Part shown: positions 1 to 11,772 of the stretch, one piece after another
How the letters are laid out: every line of letters begins with the position of its first letter
Position numbering within the stretch: the first letter of the stretch is position 1
From: Fragilaria crotonensis
Lineage: Eukaryota > Bacillariophyta > Fragilariophyceae > Fragilariales > Fragilariaceae
Direction of reading: 5' to 3'
DNA: 64,000 bases
NCBI GenBank assembly: GCA_022925895.1
Contig: JAKSYS010000263.1
Coordinates: 1-64,000 of the forward strand
The notes under the pieces: model-generated
Told to the model about the DNA's origin: nothing
Database searches by the model: none
The model's input: the letters and a program-made list of their open reading frames with translations, nothing else
Program-made: the position numbers and the translations under genes

Positions 1-11
1 TTTGTCTGAAG

Positions 12-502
12 ATGATGTCCAAGATTGTGCCCACTTCGACACTCCAAAGGATGAGATGCTCGATCCCAACGCAACGAACGTCGCCTGGGTTGACAAGCTT
101 TGATCTGGGTCCTTCAGCATTCTATACGCTGGAAGAGTCGACGCACCGAGACCTGACTGTTTCCCATTTTCGGAGCAAGAGGCTGAACACGATCGAGCTC
201 TCGGGAAGAACTTGCTCAGGCTGAAGATGGTGCGAGCGTCAGGAAAGTACCCCAGTTCCATTGCTGTCGCCACCGCCGTCGCCTCTTTGTGTAGAAAGCG
301 ACAAAGGTCAGCTCACGACAATGTGCGAGTGGCCATGCAACTTGGCCGTCGACTGTGCTCTTCTGGTCACCGGCATGCGGTCGCATTCTCCGGTGTCGCT
401 TGCTATGATGGACGAACAGCCTTTACCTCTTACTACTATGGATATGATGCCGGGACTTCGCTGACACCACTACTTCGAGGGATACGTGTCAACCTGGAAT
501 GA
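12..502 (+). CDS. Possible 3' end of an unidentified gene
   Basis: Open frames on the plus strand run in pieces from the window edge to a stop at 502. An acidic piece lies at 3-110, followed in other frames by stretches at 12-224 and 212-502, as if one gene were cut by single-base frame changes. The last piece is basic and Ala/Ser-rich. I recognise no domain. The 5' part would lie outside the window. It could equally be non-coding sequence with chance open frames. Confidence 0.2.
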
Positions 503-549
503 TGCATTGACTTTATGATACATTAATTGTACTTGTATAGGTTGTTACA

Positions 550-1152
550 TTACATTTGTTGATTATTCATGTCTGCTGACACCATACAATCACGTTCTCC
601 GCTTTCGTCTTTTTCCTCATCACGCAAGCTGATTGCAGCACCCCTGTCGGAATCGTTGAGTTTGGCCAACCATGAGGACTGAATGACATCACCGTTTGGA
701 GGACACCAATGGGGTTTGCCACAGCGCTGCTCTACAGTAACTATGCGTGGATACCAGTTCCGAACAATACGCTCTGCATTCAATGGGATTGTCAATCTCG
801 TGTTGCCATGATAAGTAGGGGATCGGTCCCCATACGCTCGAGCGTTTTGCCCGTTTCCGCCAAAAGTGCCACTGGACAATGAGTGAGTAGAGCCAAGCCG
901 CACATAGCGCGCGGTCAAACCATTGACACCAACAGTGGAACTTACAGATCTGTGTCATTCGTATGATTCCATCTGGGCCGATATAGTAGCCTTTGATCGC
1001 CATTTGTGATGAAGTGGTCGACACCATCTACAATAAGAGCTCCCCAAGGCGGTTGTCGTGGTTGTTGGGCTTGTAAGTTGAAGGTAGGAGATCAAATTTC
1101 GGGCAGATTGAAAGCGAACAACCTGAATTCGTTTCAAGGCTTGCAATTCCAA
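550..1152 (-). CDS. Possible spliced hypothetical gene, minus strand
   Basis: On the minus strand a frame covering 960-1027 (GYYIGPDGIIRMTQI) runs into a GTAAGT donor-like site near 945. A second frame from about 880 down to 550 reads GGNGQNARAYGDRSP and then a Trp/Pro/Cys-rich stretch that looks protein-like. An acceptor-like CAG sits near 882, but the splice phase does not fit without one further base, so the model is incomplete. No family is recognised, and the stop near 550 leaves a short C-terminal tail ending in MNNQQM. Confidence 0.25.
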
Positions 1153-1608
1153 GTTGCAGTTGCGTTATCCAATTTTCGCAACTTTTCCTCCAAATCGTCG
1201 GAGCTCTGTGCGCTTCTTGACAAAAGAGTGGAAACGGTTTTTTCGAAGAGTGAGAAAGGTTACAGCAACACAGTGACAGGAAACCAATCGACACTGGCAA
1301 CCAGTGGCAATTGCACAGGCTGCGTTCATGGCCAGACTTGTGGCATAGGGTCCTTGTACAAGAACATTGCCTTCATTTACAATCAGGGAATGTATGATAG
1401 AACGAGGCGCATTTTGAATCCTATCGGTTTGATCCATGAACTCAAGATCGAGTCACCAATGGTGAGGTACTCATGTTCGATGGCTACAGAGGTGTCTGAA
1501 GATCATGAAGGGACCCAACCAAGCACTACGGGTACGTCGTATTCCTCAGATTTGATGTCGTTGTCGTTGTGCGCGCTCTTCATATTTTGTGCTCCTGGCA
1601 TCAATTGA
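1006..1608 (+). CDS. Open frame of 200 codons, unidentified
   Basis: A single plus-strand frame of 200 codons has a short Cys-containing motif (CTGCVHGQTCGIG, around residue 103) and a hydrophobic C-terminal end. It overlaps several minus-strand open frames, and only one strand is likely to be real. I recognise no domain, signal peptide or repeat that would decide between them. Confidence 0.2.
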   Translation: MMKWSTPSTIRAPQGGCRGCWACKLKVGDQISGRLKANNLNSFQGLQFQVAVALSNFRNFSSKSSELCALLDKRVETVFSKSEKGYSNTVTGNQSTLATSGNCTGCVHGQTCGIGSLYKNIAFIYNQGMYDRTRRILNPIGLIHELKIESPMVRYSCSMATEVSEDHEGTQPSTTGTSYSSDLMSLSLCALFIFCAPGIN

Positions 1609-1734
1609 CATAGAGTGATATACTCCGAGTACATGAACTGTTGGTAACTTCGAGATTGGCGTGCCATGCGATAGCTCCGCTACAGTGCCTGGTACTCCTA
1701 GTACTACAGTACTGAGTACTCGGAACTCGAAGTA

Positions 1735-2935
1735 CTGTACCTGCAAGTTGCGGTCATTCTCTTTTAAACACAAAACTTGTTCGCAGATGGAAGCGACATC
1801 CGAAAAGAAAAAGACATTTGTTCTGAAAGGACGATCTGTCATATCAGAGAAAAGAAATTAAATTTCATGTCAGCAATGTCACAACTACTATCATTATGAG
1901 ACAAAGGAACAATTTCTACTGGTTGTTCATACAACGAATGATTAAAGTCTATTTCGGTTTGGATGACACCTAAAACTTCCGTGGACTTTTTTGAAACCTA
2001 AGTACGACAGGCATTGGTCTTTTTGAAATCGTGGAAAACTCGTCCATGGTCATGACGGAATCTTCGGAATCTCTAAACATTTCTTGAAACCTCTAAAGTT
2101 TTGTCTAAAGTCTCATTCTCTCTAAAGACTTTGGACATTGAAAAGATTCCGTGGAACACTTTAGACATTAGACAAAACTTTAGAGGTTTCATAGAGTTTA
2201 GAACAGATTCCGTCTCACAACTTGGATTCAGACATATCTTTTTCTGAATCTATTTCACGTACGTTTGATTGCAGTCGTCTAGTACATGGAGATTTTAGGC
2301 TATATTCTTAAGTAAACTGAAATTCGACATTTATTGTTAATCATTCGTTGTTTCGTACATACGGGGAAATTATCCTTTGTCTCATATGGTCACTTTGTAC
2401 TGAAACTTGGCTAAGTTAACATCGTGGAAACTTGTCCGTGGTCATGACGGAATCTGCAGAATCTCTAAACATTTCTTGAAACCTCTAAAGTTTTGTCTAA
2501 AGTCTTATTCTCTCTAAAGACTTTAGACATTCGAGAGATTCCTATAACACTTTAGACATTAGACAAAACTTTAGAGGTTTCACTTAAGAGATTAGACAGA
2601 TTCCGTCTCTACGCTTCGGATTCAGACATATCTTTTCTGAATCTTCTCATTACGTTTGATTGCAGTCGTCTTGTACATGATTTTAGGCTGAATCCTTAAG
2701 TAAACTGAAATTCGACATTTATTGTTAATCATTCGTTGTTTCGTATATACAGGAAATTATCCTTTGTCTCATATGGTATCTATGACGTTTCAGAACATCG
2801 ATTCTATTTGGTTTCAAATATACTACAGATCGTCCTTTCAGAATAAATTTCTTTTCCATTACGTTGCCGCTTCCATCTGTCAACAAGTTTTGTGTTTAAA
2901 GAGAATGACCGCAACTTGCTGGTACGGATAAAGTG
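1735..2935. mobile_element. Foldback-type element with long inverted ends and an internal tandem duplication
   Basis: The ends are inverted copies of each other. The segment 1741-1860, starting GCAAGTTGCGGTCATTCTC, returns in reverse complement at 2800-2925 with roughly 80% identity. The inversion continues inward: 1891-1945 pairs with 2725-2775. Inside, a block of about 390 bp is duplicated in direct orientation (about 2030-2395 and 2423-2775). Each copy holds its own inverted words, CCTCTAAAGTTTTGTCTAAAG against its complement some 70 bp on. No coding frame is supported. The outer limits abut GGTAC/GTACC, so a GTAC or TA target duplication is possible but not certain. It is a non-autonomous, hairpin-rich transposon, class not determined. 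Confidence 0.7.
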
Positions 2936-3677
2936 AACTCTCGGAAGTCGGCCTTCCTATTCTGTACTGGTGCCGTGGTGCCGTTTTTTGAGTCCATCGT
3001 TGTCGTTGTCTTACAAATGTATCCACCAGGAGCACTGTATTATGAATCGACACAATGTTAGCGACACACAGAGATAGAAACCTATTTCTAGATCTCGATT
3101 TTCTCTTTTTTGGAAGTAATCGGAGAAAGTTGTCATTTCTCGTGTGTCAGTTAACTATGTACCCTTGTTGATCAAATGATATACTTTCTTCGTTGTGTCC
3201 CACCCAGATCCTAATGATCACACCTGTATACCATAATTTGTAGAGCAAGCATGGTGCAAACGTGCTTCGCAGCTTCACCACTATTCGACTACCCCGGAAG
3301 CGCGATGCACAAGGTCTCCTACTTGTACCACCAGCTACCTGCTCGACTTTGCTTGTGAGATGTGAGTACGAAGTTCTTCTTCTGCTAAGCTGATACCGAT
3401 AGAAAGTAGGAGACGACTATGCAAATTAAAGTGGGGTCAATGACTAGAAGCGTCACGATTTAGGTGAACACTATCCTTGTGAAGTAGTGATAAGAAAACG
3501 AAATCCGTTTAGAGCGCAATCAGATTTTCATCCCCACCACACCGGGAAAATGTCGGGAAACCAATGCTACATCACAGTGCGGCAAACGTGCTGCATTTTT
3601 CGGCAGCTTTACAATCATTTAGTGACGATCTGCCCTCGGAACATCAAACTGGCATCAAGGATCCGCTTCTCACCCCT
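2936..3677. other. Intergenic stretch, no gene seen
   Basis: This is A/T-rich spacer between the foldback element and the 3' end of the TYW1 gene. The open frame at 3487-3702 is short and resembles nothing known. I see no RNA gene or repeat. Confidence 0.5.
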
Positions 3678-5960
3678 TCAGCTCTGTGACGGTAGTTCCT
3701 GAGCCAATCTGACTTTCTTTTCTTCCATCTGTTGAATCAGTGCTGCCCTCTCTGGCACTGAGCTCGTGCCTGTTATGGTCGTGCGTGGGATTCCAAGTTC
3801 ATCAAATTTGGTGTACTTGGGATGTTTTTGCTTCTTGCGGTGTCTGCTGTCAGTTGGGTCAAAGCCTTCCTCTGCAGCGCCAAAAGAGCCCATGATGGCG
3901 TGTCTGCCAAATAGTCTTTCACATCGAAGGTGAAGGTCGGGTCTTCAGCATTGCGAGCAGCCAGTTCTTGGAATTTTTCATAGTCGATCCAAGTGCGCCA
4001 CTTTCGCTGTCCAGTCTCAGGGTCGTCCACAGCAAACTGATCTACTCGAGCCAACAAAACGCTCACTGAGTGCTTGTGCTCACATGCAAGATCATAATCA
4101 GGAATGTCTGGGTCACCTTCTCGGAGCTTGCTGAGTTCGTGCTTGAGATTTCGAACCAACTCCACCACTTCGTGGTGCCAAGGTGTGTTCGACATGTTGA
4201 ATTCGAAGCATCGGATTTCCCACAGAATGTAACCCCTTGACCTCAACCAGCGACACATGTCCCAACGCAATTAACTTCGCGTAGCCTTCCACTTCATCTG
4301 AGTTCCAGCCCTTCACGACAGTCAACCGAGCCACAGTTCTCTGACCCTTCTTCTTTAGCATGCGGAGCGATTCCTGCAGTCTCTCCCATGCGTCTTGGAA
4401 GAGCGGGCGGTCGATGGCTATCAACGTTTCTGGTGTTGGAGCGTCTACCGAAACGTAGAGCTGCGTAATGGGTCGGATACTAGCAATGCTCTGCGGATGC
4501 TGCCCGTTCGTAACGAGATACGTGGAAATCTGACGTCGGTGCAACTCACCCAAAAACTCGTCAATGCGCGGGTACATGATGGGCTCACCCACTAAACTCA
4601 ACGCACAATGTCTGACAGTGTGAGCCTCTCTCCATCGGTCCATCTTGACGCCTGGAATTCCCTTCGTCTCCTTGATCATTAAGATATGTTCCTTAACAGC
4701 CTCTTCTACAATCATGTACGGATCATCCGTCTTCCATCGCCATTCCTTCCCAACTGGATTCTTGTGATGTCGCCAGCAAAAGACACACTTGTTGGCACAT
4801 GCTAGCGATGGCGTCGCCTCCATACATTGATAACTCGTAATGCCGTAAAATGTGTGTTGTAACACCCTCCTCTGCCTCTCAACTGATGCTTCGTCCAGCG
4901 ACAAAGTTTGACGGCGCTATGAGTGCCAATTAGCCTGTATCCTTCCTTTTTGAGGGCGACCGCCTGCGATGGAGTCGTCATATCAGGAAGCTCAGAGGAT
5001 TGTTCAGTTGCATTCGAATTCAGCATAGAAGCACCCATATCTTCCAGATCCATCACTTCTGGTTCACGTTGCTCCGCCTCATCTTCATCATCCTCTTCGT
5101 AGTCTTCTTCAGATTGGTGTTCAACCTCTTTCTGGTGACTGTGGCTACTGCAGCAATCCTCGTTTTTGGACACATTTCCACACCCACATGATGTATTGGA
5201 GTACATGCGCTCTAAATGTGGCACAACATCGCTAGACATCCACTTGTGAAAAGCAAGCTTTGCGTGGTCACCGACAGCATCGTCACCTACTCAGGTACCC
5301 CAATTGTTTTTGCTCAAGCGCCCGAAACTTCTGCCAAGCCTCCTTGGCGGGTCTACCATGGTTGCGTCATCGTAGGCGGAACTCCCCATGCCAAATGTAG
5401 CCACCTGCAATCCTGTCTCGAAGTGGCGCCTTTTCGATGCGCCAGTCGTGTTGCAATTCTTCCAAGGACCGCTCCAAGTCTTCTGCCCCAACTGGCCATG
5501 AACCACCCGCATGAGTCGGCAAGACAAGAATGACGACTGGGTCAGCCTTATCTCCCTTGCTTTGTTCGTCCTCCTTGTTCAATAGCTCATCCCACCAATC
5601 CCATTCTTCGACCTTTCCTATCTGAATGGTGGTTGCCGAAAATGCTGGATTTTGCACCAAAGTCTGCTGAATTTGAGCTGCAAACTTGGAGCATGTTCCT
5701 GTAATCGACGCATGCACAATTGTGATGGTATTGTTGGTCAGAATTCGAATCTTATCGCCAGAGTTGTCGTCGTGTTGTTCCGTCCACTGCACGTCACGTG
5801 GAATCTTGTTGACATTGTCAGGAACGATTACTTCAGTTGCAGTTTCTTCGGCGTCTTGATTGTCCTGCACCTCTCGCTGTTTCTTCCACAGAAGATACAC
5901 ACCTAAACCTAGGGCCGCAGACGTTGCTACCGACACGATCGTCGTTGATCGTCCAGTCAT
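3678..5960 (-). CDS. TYW1: tRNA 4-demethylwyosine synthase, TYW1-type (flavodoxin + radical SAM)
   Basis: TYW1 makes the tricyclic 4-demethylwyosine core from N1-methylguanosine-37 of tRNA-Phe, using pyruvate, S-adenosylmethionine and an iron-sulfur cluster. Reading down from 5960 there is a short N-terminal membrane segment (residues 9-25), a flavodoxin-like domain (ATFGMGSSAY near 5390), an acidic Cys/His-rich linker (5000-5200), the conserved KLCRWTKHQLRGRGGCY block (near 4880), the radical-SAM motif CANKCVFC (near 4790) and the C-terminal block WTWIDYEKFQEL (near 3990). Order and length (about 760 residues) fit eukaryotic TYW1. The frame shifts by one base at about 5425, 5355, 5285, 4865, 4240, 4200 and 3885 with no intron, while the protein stays conserved on both sides. 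Assembly indels are more likely than decay. Confidence 0.92.
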
Positions 5961-6522
5961 AATGCAGGTGTGCGTCTCTCGCTCTATCCTGTGCTAAAAT
6001 TTGTTTCATCCATCTGTTTCCCCCTGCAAATGGTGGTGACTCGAAATGAAGACAAGACAGCGAAGAAAAAACACCATGTATGTATCACGGGTCATATTCA
6101 CATGTGTATTGAAGGGTTGAGGTTGTGACGGAATCCGGCGCTTCGTACTCGACGGGATTTCGATTCGAAACAGGATTAGTCGAGTGCTCCGAGTTCCGAT
6201 TAGTTCGTTGAATTCCAATAATGCCATTTCACAGTACCAGTACAGCGAAAAGAAGTACCAGTACTCCAGTACTAGTAGGACATACTGCAGATTGCAGACT
6301 ACCAGGTAGTGCGCTACGGTAGTAATTGTACTGTTGTACACCGTAGTCGGAGTATGATAGTTCATGGTTGATGGTACTAGTACTGGGGGACGTGGTACTT
6401 CCGTATGAGTGGAGGAGTTCCGCAGTGACATGTGACACACATGTGGACACCCCTCGTTCTCATGAAGGAAGGATCTATCACCTTCTGCTATCAAGGACAC
6501 AGTTGCACAGTAGTATCACCAA
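5961..6522. other. Intergenic spacer with GTAC-palindrome cluster
   Basis: The spacer lies between the 5' end of TYW1 and the 3' end of the MgtE-like gene. At 6230-6400 it is packed with GTAC-centred words (CAGTACCAGTAC, CCAGTACTAGTAGG, GGTACTAGTACTGG). Overlapping open frames in this part follow from the repeated words and are not taken as genes. Confidence 0.5.
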
Positions 6523-7828
6523 CTAGATTGATCCTAAAACTAAACCGCTTACACAGACTGTGATTGTCACTCCCAAAATGTCCATTAGCACTTGGATGGT
6601 GGTGGAACTATGCGCTGGATCAATGCCCACAAATTTCATTCCTAGTGGCAGTGTGGCTCCCAATACAACCGAAATCATAACAATAAGGAACAGAGATGCC
6701 GTGATGGCCATCGTTTCGAAACGGCGTCGCAAACGCAGCCGCACGAAGCCACCGCCGCTCCCAGATGATGCTCAGGCACAAACCGACTGCAAATTCTTTT
6801 CCAAGAAAGGATCGCACGGCGTTGCGCGGGATCGAACCAGTGGCTAGTCCACGAATCACTGCATCGAGAGAGTGATAGACACCCAGCGCGACAAAGTGTT
6901 AGCAATGGTGCACAGAATGCTTGCACGCTGGGAGATATTGCAACGCAAAACACCGTACCGTCCCACAGTGTCACAATAACCAGAAAGACTTGAACGTACC
7001 TCGCACACTGGCTTGATTGCCGGCGTTCCCACCGGCGCCTACCAACATGGTTAAGAAACGGACAATCACCAGATGCTTTTGCAACATGATTTCGTTTCGT
7101 TGAATGATAAAGGAGGACATGGATTGCAGTACCAAAAGCCCCACCAGCCAACCAGCGCGGTCCAAAATCATGCTCCCAAATCCCAACTCATCGTGGTGAC
7201 TGTCACCACAGTCGGCCCGCTGGTTTTTATGGCGCCCAACGCCACATGCATCTTCAGAATGAAATTCATTCAAATTCGTCCCTGCTTCCATGTAGTGCGA
7301 GGGGCGTGGTGATTCGACATCGTCGAAATCGTTCGAGTCGCGATGCTTGACGATGGACATGGCCTTTTTTCGTCGAGGATCGTCGTCCTCCCCAGGTTGT
7401 CGCCGATGATGCAATCCCATCAACGGAATTGAGAGAGGTTCGGCATTCAATGATCGAGGCGCTGTTTGAGATGTAATTTCGTGCTTCAAGGCCGGTAGTG
7501 CGGGCGGCGTCGAATGTTTCGAGTTTGGGATGGCTCGTACTGGCGTGTTTTTTGCACGGGTCACATCCTGTTCGTAACGACGAAGGCGTTTCTTCATATC
7601 CTCCAACTCTAACCGTAACTGTCTGTTTTCGCGTTCGAGACGCAATGGATCGACTTCAAATTCCCCAACGGCGCTGTTCTTACTACTAATCAACGCAAGA
7701 TTCGTTTTGGTTTCAAGTCGAGGAGGAGGGTTGGAAATTCGACGCTTCAAACTCATTTTTGGGTCCATTGCCTTTTCAGCACCGCGTTCAAGAAAAGAGA
7801 GGATGCACGAAGGGTCGTATCTTATCAA
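6523..7828 (-). CDS. MgtE/SLC41-family Mg2+ transporter with coiled-coil N-terminus
   Basis: It is a membrane transporter of the MgtE/SLC41 family, expected to move Mg2+ or another divalent cation. Exon 1 (7828-7000) encodes about 200 soluble residues with a predicted coiled coil (residues 60-92, DPLRLERENRQLRLELEDM), then the first membrane helix and the family signature GGNAGNQASV. A 141-nt intron (6999-6859, GTACGT to GCAG) joins precisely to VIRGLATGSI. The end carries the conserved SVVLGATLPLGMKFVGIDPA and VLMDILGV. One single-base frame change lies near 6765. Only one MgtE membrane unit is present, as in bacterial proteins, whereas animal SLC41 has two. A second ATG at about 7771 is an alternative start. 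Confidence 0.82.
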
Positions 7829-8355
7829 TATGTTACTGTTTCAATCATCCGTGCAGACCTTGTCATGTCACGTCTTGGTCCTTGTTGTAAGTCGAAATGT
7901 CTGCTGTTCCCTGCATTTCAGTGACCTGTGTGACCAGCGACACGCGACACTCGACCCACCCAACCACAACCCGCGACAGCGATTGATCGAGCCACGAAAA
8001 CTTCCGTTCGCTGTACTCTGCACTGTAGCACCAGGTATTGGAGTACTGTAAATACTAGTCGTACTCAGTACTAGTACATGCAAGCTGTGATACTGTACAA
8101 TTGTACAGTTTGTACTGGAGTACTTGTTGTTTGCACAGTACTACGTAGTACTACGTAGTACTGCATAGACACTGCATACCTCGATTTATGATATCTGGTC
8201 ATGCACTCTGAGGTCTGAGGAGTATTAATAAGGGCACCTGGTACTCGTACCACGTATTGAATACGTGCAATCATATCTGTCGGGTCGCAGCAGGTCTCAG
8301 CTTGTCTTGCTACACCCCCAACACAATTTTGGATCTCCGGTCTCTAGGCAGCACC
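7829..8355. other. Divergent-promoter spacer with GTAC palindromes
   Basis: This is the region between the divergently oriented MgtE-like and dynein LIC genes. At 8035-8165 it contains dense GTAC words, including a tandem ACTACGTAGT repeat near 8140. No other feature is recognised. Confidence 0.5.
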
Positions 8356-9526
8356 ATGGCCCTATTTTCAACCCTCCTGTCGGCTTCGAGTGAGCGACCA
8401 GCTTCAACTTCGGCATCGATCCCTACGCTGATGCAACTGTTCACTTCGAAGCCAATAATCTTCGACGAAAATGCAAATTTGGATGCTCATGCTGTACTGT
8501 CCTATCAAGCATTGGAAGTCAACCCGCCTACACCTGAAGGAGAATCGAAACTCTTCCAACAACGACGCAGTAATAATCCAGCGAATGGACCCCTTTCGCC
8601 CAACCTAGGAGTCTGGAACTGTTGCATCTCTAAGAACGAATTGGTCGACTCGCTGCTCAAGATACCGGATGCCGCGTCGTCGAGTACTGGCGATCATCGT
8701 TTCTGCATGACGGTCAGCTTGACAGACCCATCGTTGGTGGAGCCTTCGATGGCAATGATGCACGAGGCCCTTGTACGACTCTTGATTCAACAACCACCGC
8801 CAACACGGAAAGACGTAGCGTCCGAAACTGAAACCACGGCGTCAACGTCATTGGCGCAGCTGAAAACCACTCAATTTGGCTTGGCGCCGGACGACAAACC
8901 TACCGTGTCGCAAGTCGCAGAAGACGACCACCACGTCCAGATTTCTCTCTTAATATGTGCTGTTTTTTGATCACTCGGGTGCTGTTGCCAACAACAAGGA
9001 TGAATACATGGAAACCCAGGCGCAGAACCTTATCATTTACCACTTGCGACGATATGCTGCTGCCTTGAACTGCTCCCTCTGTTTCGTGGGAAACAAGACT
9101 GACATAGATGTTCCTACTATCCCGCTGGCGGATGTTGCCTATACGTGGTTAGAATGGATTTCTTCTACTGATCTTACAGGCAAGGTGGATAACGTGTTCG
9201 CTCCAAATCATCATCAACCTGACTTGATTGAAACCGTCTTGTTGCGCAACGCTCAGCACTTGGCTGGCCATTGGGATGCTTCCAAGGATTCTTTGTGGAA
9301 GGCACTGCCTCCTTCTCAGGAAGAAGAGAATTCCTCAGAGTTTTCAAGCATTAAGAATAAGAAGGCCGCATCCCATGGTGATGATGGTTGGTTGGCACAA
9401 TTGCGAGAATCTGTCGCCAACGTAGAGGCGCAGCCAGTTTCGACACCTTCCGCCGCCGTTTCCGTGGCACCTAAAACGGAAGATGCTGCAGTCTCTAGCT
9501 TCTTTGAGAATCTCCTCAAAAAGTAA
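8356..9526 (+). CDS. Dynein light intermediate chain-like protein without a P-loop
   Basis: It is likely a cytoplasmic dynein light intermediate chain, the subunit that links the motor to cargo adaptors. The predicted protein is 389 residues. A degenerate GTPase-like fold is suggested by LGVWNC (equivalent to the VWILDG strand), the MTVSLTDPS strand, NLIIYHLRRYAAALNC and the VFAPNH segment before GHWD. The C-terminus is diagnostic: a disordered Ser/Pro/Ala linker leads to VSSFFENLLKK, matching the LIC adaptor-binding helix (NFFNSLLSKK in animals). No GxxGxGKT loop is visible, so nucleotide binding looks lost. The frame moves by one base at the T-run at 8962-8967; one T fewer gives AVFDHSGAV. 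The start ATG at 8356 follows GCACC and is preferred over an in-frame ATG at 8257 inside the spacer. Confidence 0.65.
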
Positions 9527-9833
9527 CGCAGAAAGCCTTGTTATCTATTGATATAAAGAACAAGAAAGACTCGAAGTGATACCACGGACTATGATCATAG
9601 TATGTCTACGGTAGTTTTTGTTCAAGTTGATTTTGCTTTCTTTCTTTCAGCCCACCCTGCACCACGTATCTCCTCAAAATTAACGTACAGACACTTAATA
9701 ATCGTTGAATGTAAAGAAAGAGAAAAGATTCGAGTAGGCAAGGTGGAAAATGAAGATTATGTCTGGTATGCAGTTGAAGATGATTTTAGCTTCGAATTAT
9801 TACGTTAGAATATCCTCCCCATCGTGTGCACGA
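9527..9833. other. Convergent 3' spacer, nothing seen
   Basis: This is an A/T-rich spacer between two convergent genes, presumably both 3' untranslated regions. Short open frames here are not supported. Confidence 0.5.
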
Positions 9834-11772
9834 TCACTGCATACTGAATGTCTCCATCTTCAGCATAGTAGCAGCATCAACCTGCGCCTGCGTCAACACC
9901 CGGACTCCGCAAATGTCGCGCATCTCATCGGGAGTTCGGCAATACCCAATGCCTGATCATACAACTCCAGCACTGTACGAGCAACTGACAAATCCGTCGC
10001 CATGGCCAATTTGAGTTGACCAAGATGCATGTACGCCGAATGCATCTGAGGATCGACTTGAATCGCCTTCTCCAGCATTTCAATGGCGCCGGCCACATCC
10101 GGAGGTCCTCCCATGGCGGGTGGTGTATTCATAATCGCCAATGCGATGTTCACGTAGGGTAGGATTGGAGGTTCGAGTGCAATGGCCTTCTCAAACTCCA
10201 CTTTGGATTCCTCCAGTTCGCCCTGCGTGAAATGCATTTCGCCTCGATACGAGTGAACCTCGGACGAATCTGGGGCTAGCTTTTCAGCCTTGTTAAGTTG
10301 TTCTTTGGTTCCTTCAATGTCGTTGACCGCCATCTGCAACGTTGCAAGGCGGAGACGCGCCAAAACATGTTCTGGACGAATTTCAAGGCAGCTCATCAGA
10401 TCAGCACGGGCTTCGTCCACCTTTTGTTGAAGAAGACGAAGATTGGCACGATGGAGAAGAGCGTCGGGAGTATTGGGGTCGAGTCCCAGAGCCATGTCGA
10501 AGAACTCCAGAGCTTCATCGTGGTTACCAGCATCCATTTTGACGCCTGCTTGTTTGACCAGAATTGAAGTCTGCGAAGCATCAATCAATCGATAATTAGA
10601 CGGATTCAACAAGCAAACGGGCACAGTGCGTTGGCGATCAGACACTTACATTAGTGGGTTCCAATTCAGCACATTTTTGGTACGCCTCGAGAGCTCCATC
10701 CAAGTCATACTTCCAGTGTCGTGCCATTCCAACCCACTCTAACAACCTTGCATAGTCATCCTCCTCCAATGCATCTTGGAGATCTGGCTTATCCTCGACT
10801 AATGCAAGACCCGCCTCGAAATCGATCGCTGCCTTCTCATAGGACCTGTCGTGAACATGGCGAAGTCCCCGTTTAAGGAAGAGGCTTGCCTGTTTAGCGG
10901 GGTCAGTTTCGGCCTCCAAAGCAGTTGTGAGCACCGTGACAGTCCCGCCTCGCGCAGCCTTGGACATCCATGCATTGTATCCCGAGAAAGACTTCAGAAG
11001 TTGCGTGAGAGTGTAGTGGGATGGCAGTGGGCGGTCGACTTTTTTGTTGGCAATAGCCATGCACTTCTCGACTTCACCAGGAATGATCTTGGCTATAATT
11101 TCTTCCAGTTTTTGCTGTGAGACTGGCGGTTGAAGAGGGATCCCCATACGAAGCTGGGCTCTGTTATCTTGCATGAACTTGAGTTGCAAAGCGCAAACTT
11201 GGACCAAGGCCTCGGAATAGCGTTCTTGCGATTCAAGAATTCTCAAGGTTCGAGTGCGAGCCTTGTTGTGACCGAGATCTTGTTCCAAAATTGTGGAACA
11301 ATCCAACAACGCAAGATCTGCAAAACCTCCCTTTTCGTAGATGGCAGATCGGTTGTTGATAAGGGTAGTAACTTGACGAGCCAAGGCGGCAGATTCCTTG
11401 GATCCGCCGTGGTTGGCAATCAAATCCAAGGCTTCCGTGAACGCATCTGCTGCTTCAAGATACTTTTTTTCCTTAAAAAGAGCCTTTCCTTTCTTGTCCA
11501 ACTCTTCAATTCTGATGTGAAGTGCCTTCTCCTCACGACCAGTTGTGTTGTCTACGAGGTTGCTGCCCCGACGGCACAGACTTGGTTTCTCCAAAGTCGT
11601 AGCTTTTCCCGCCTGTGGTAAATCACGTGACTTCTTCGCAGTGTCCTTCTTCACGGCATCATCTACTTCACTTTCACGAGGATTGTTGTAAATTTGATAA
11701 AGAACAAGACTGGTGATAGCTGCCAGGCCAAGAACAACTAGGACAGATTGTGAGCCTCGATTGTCTTGACAT
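9834..11772 (-). CDS. TOM70-like mitochondrial import receptor (TPR protein)
   Basis: This is an outer-membrane receptor that binds chaperone-delivered precursor proteins and passes them to the TOM pore. The ATG at 11772 starts a short leader, then a membrane anchor (LVVLGLAAITSLVLY), a charged linker and TPR repeats spread over about 600 residues. Clear TPR helices include GKALFKEKKYLEAADAFTEA, EALEFFDMALGLDPNTPDAL and GAIEMLEKAIQVDPQMHSAY. An intron of 79 nt (10649-10571) joins ELEPTN to TSILVKQ. Two one-base frame changes are inferred: an extra base near 11755 before the anchor, and a missing C near 9935. The second restores a C-terminal helix ending at 9834 instead of the abrupt stop at 9893. 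The anchor-plus-TPR layout fits TOM70; another anchored TPR protein remains possible. Confidence 0.78.

Noticed and set aside
3678-5960. TYW1 as a pseudogene
   Set aside because: Seven frame breaks suggest decay, but no in-frame stops or loss of conserved residues accompany them, and other essential genes in the window show the same kind of break. Sequence error is preferred.
6006-6500. Minus-strand frame of 164 codons
   Set aside because: It runs through the GTAC-palindrome cluster, is biased to Tyr/Val/Leu from the repeat, and has no domain.
8950-8970. Intron between the two halves of the dynein LIC frame
   Set aside because: The two frames overlap at the T-run with no GT-AG pair; dropping one T joins them directly.
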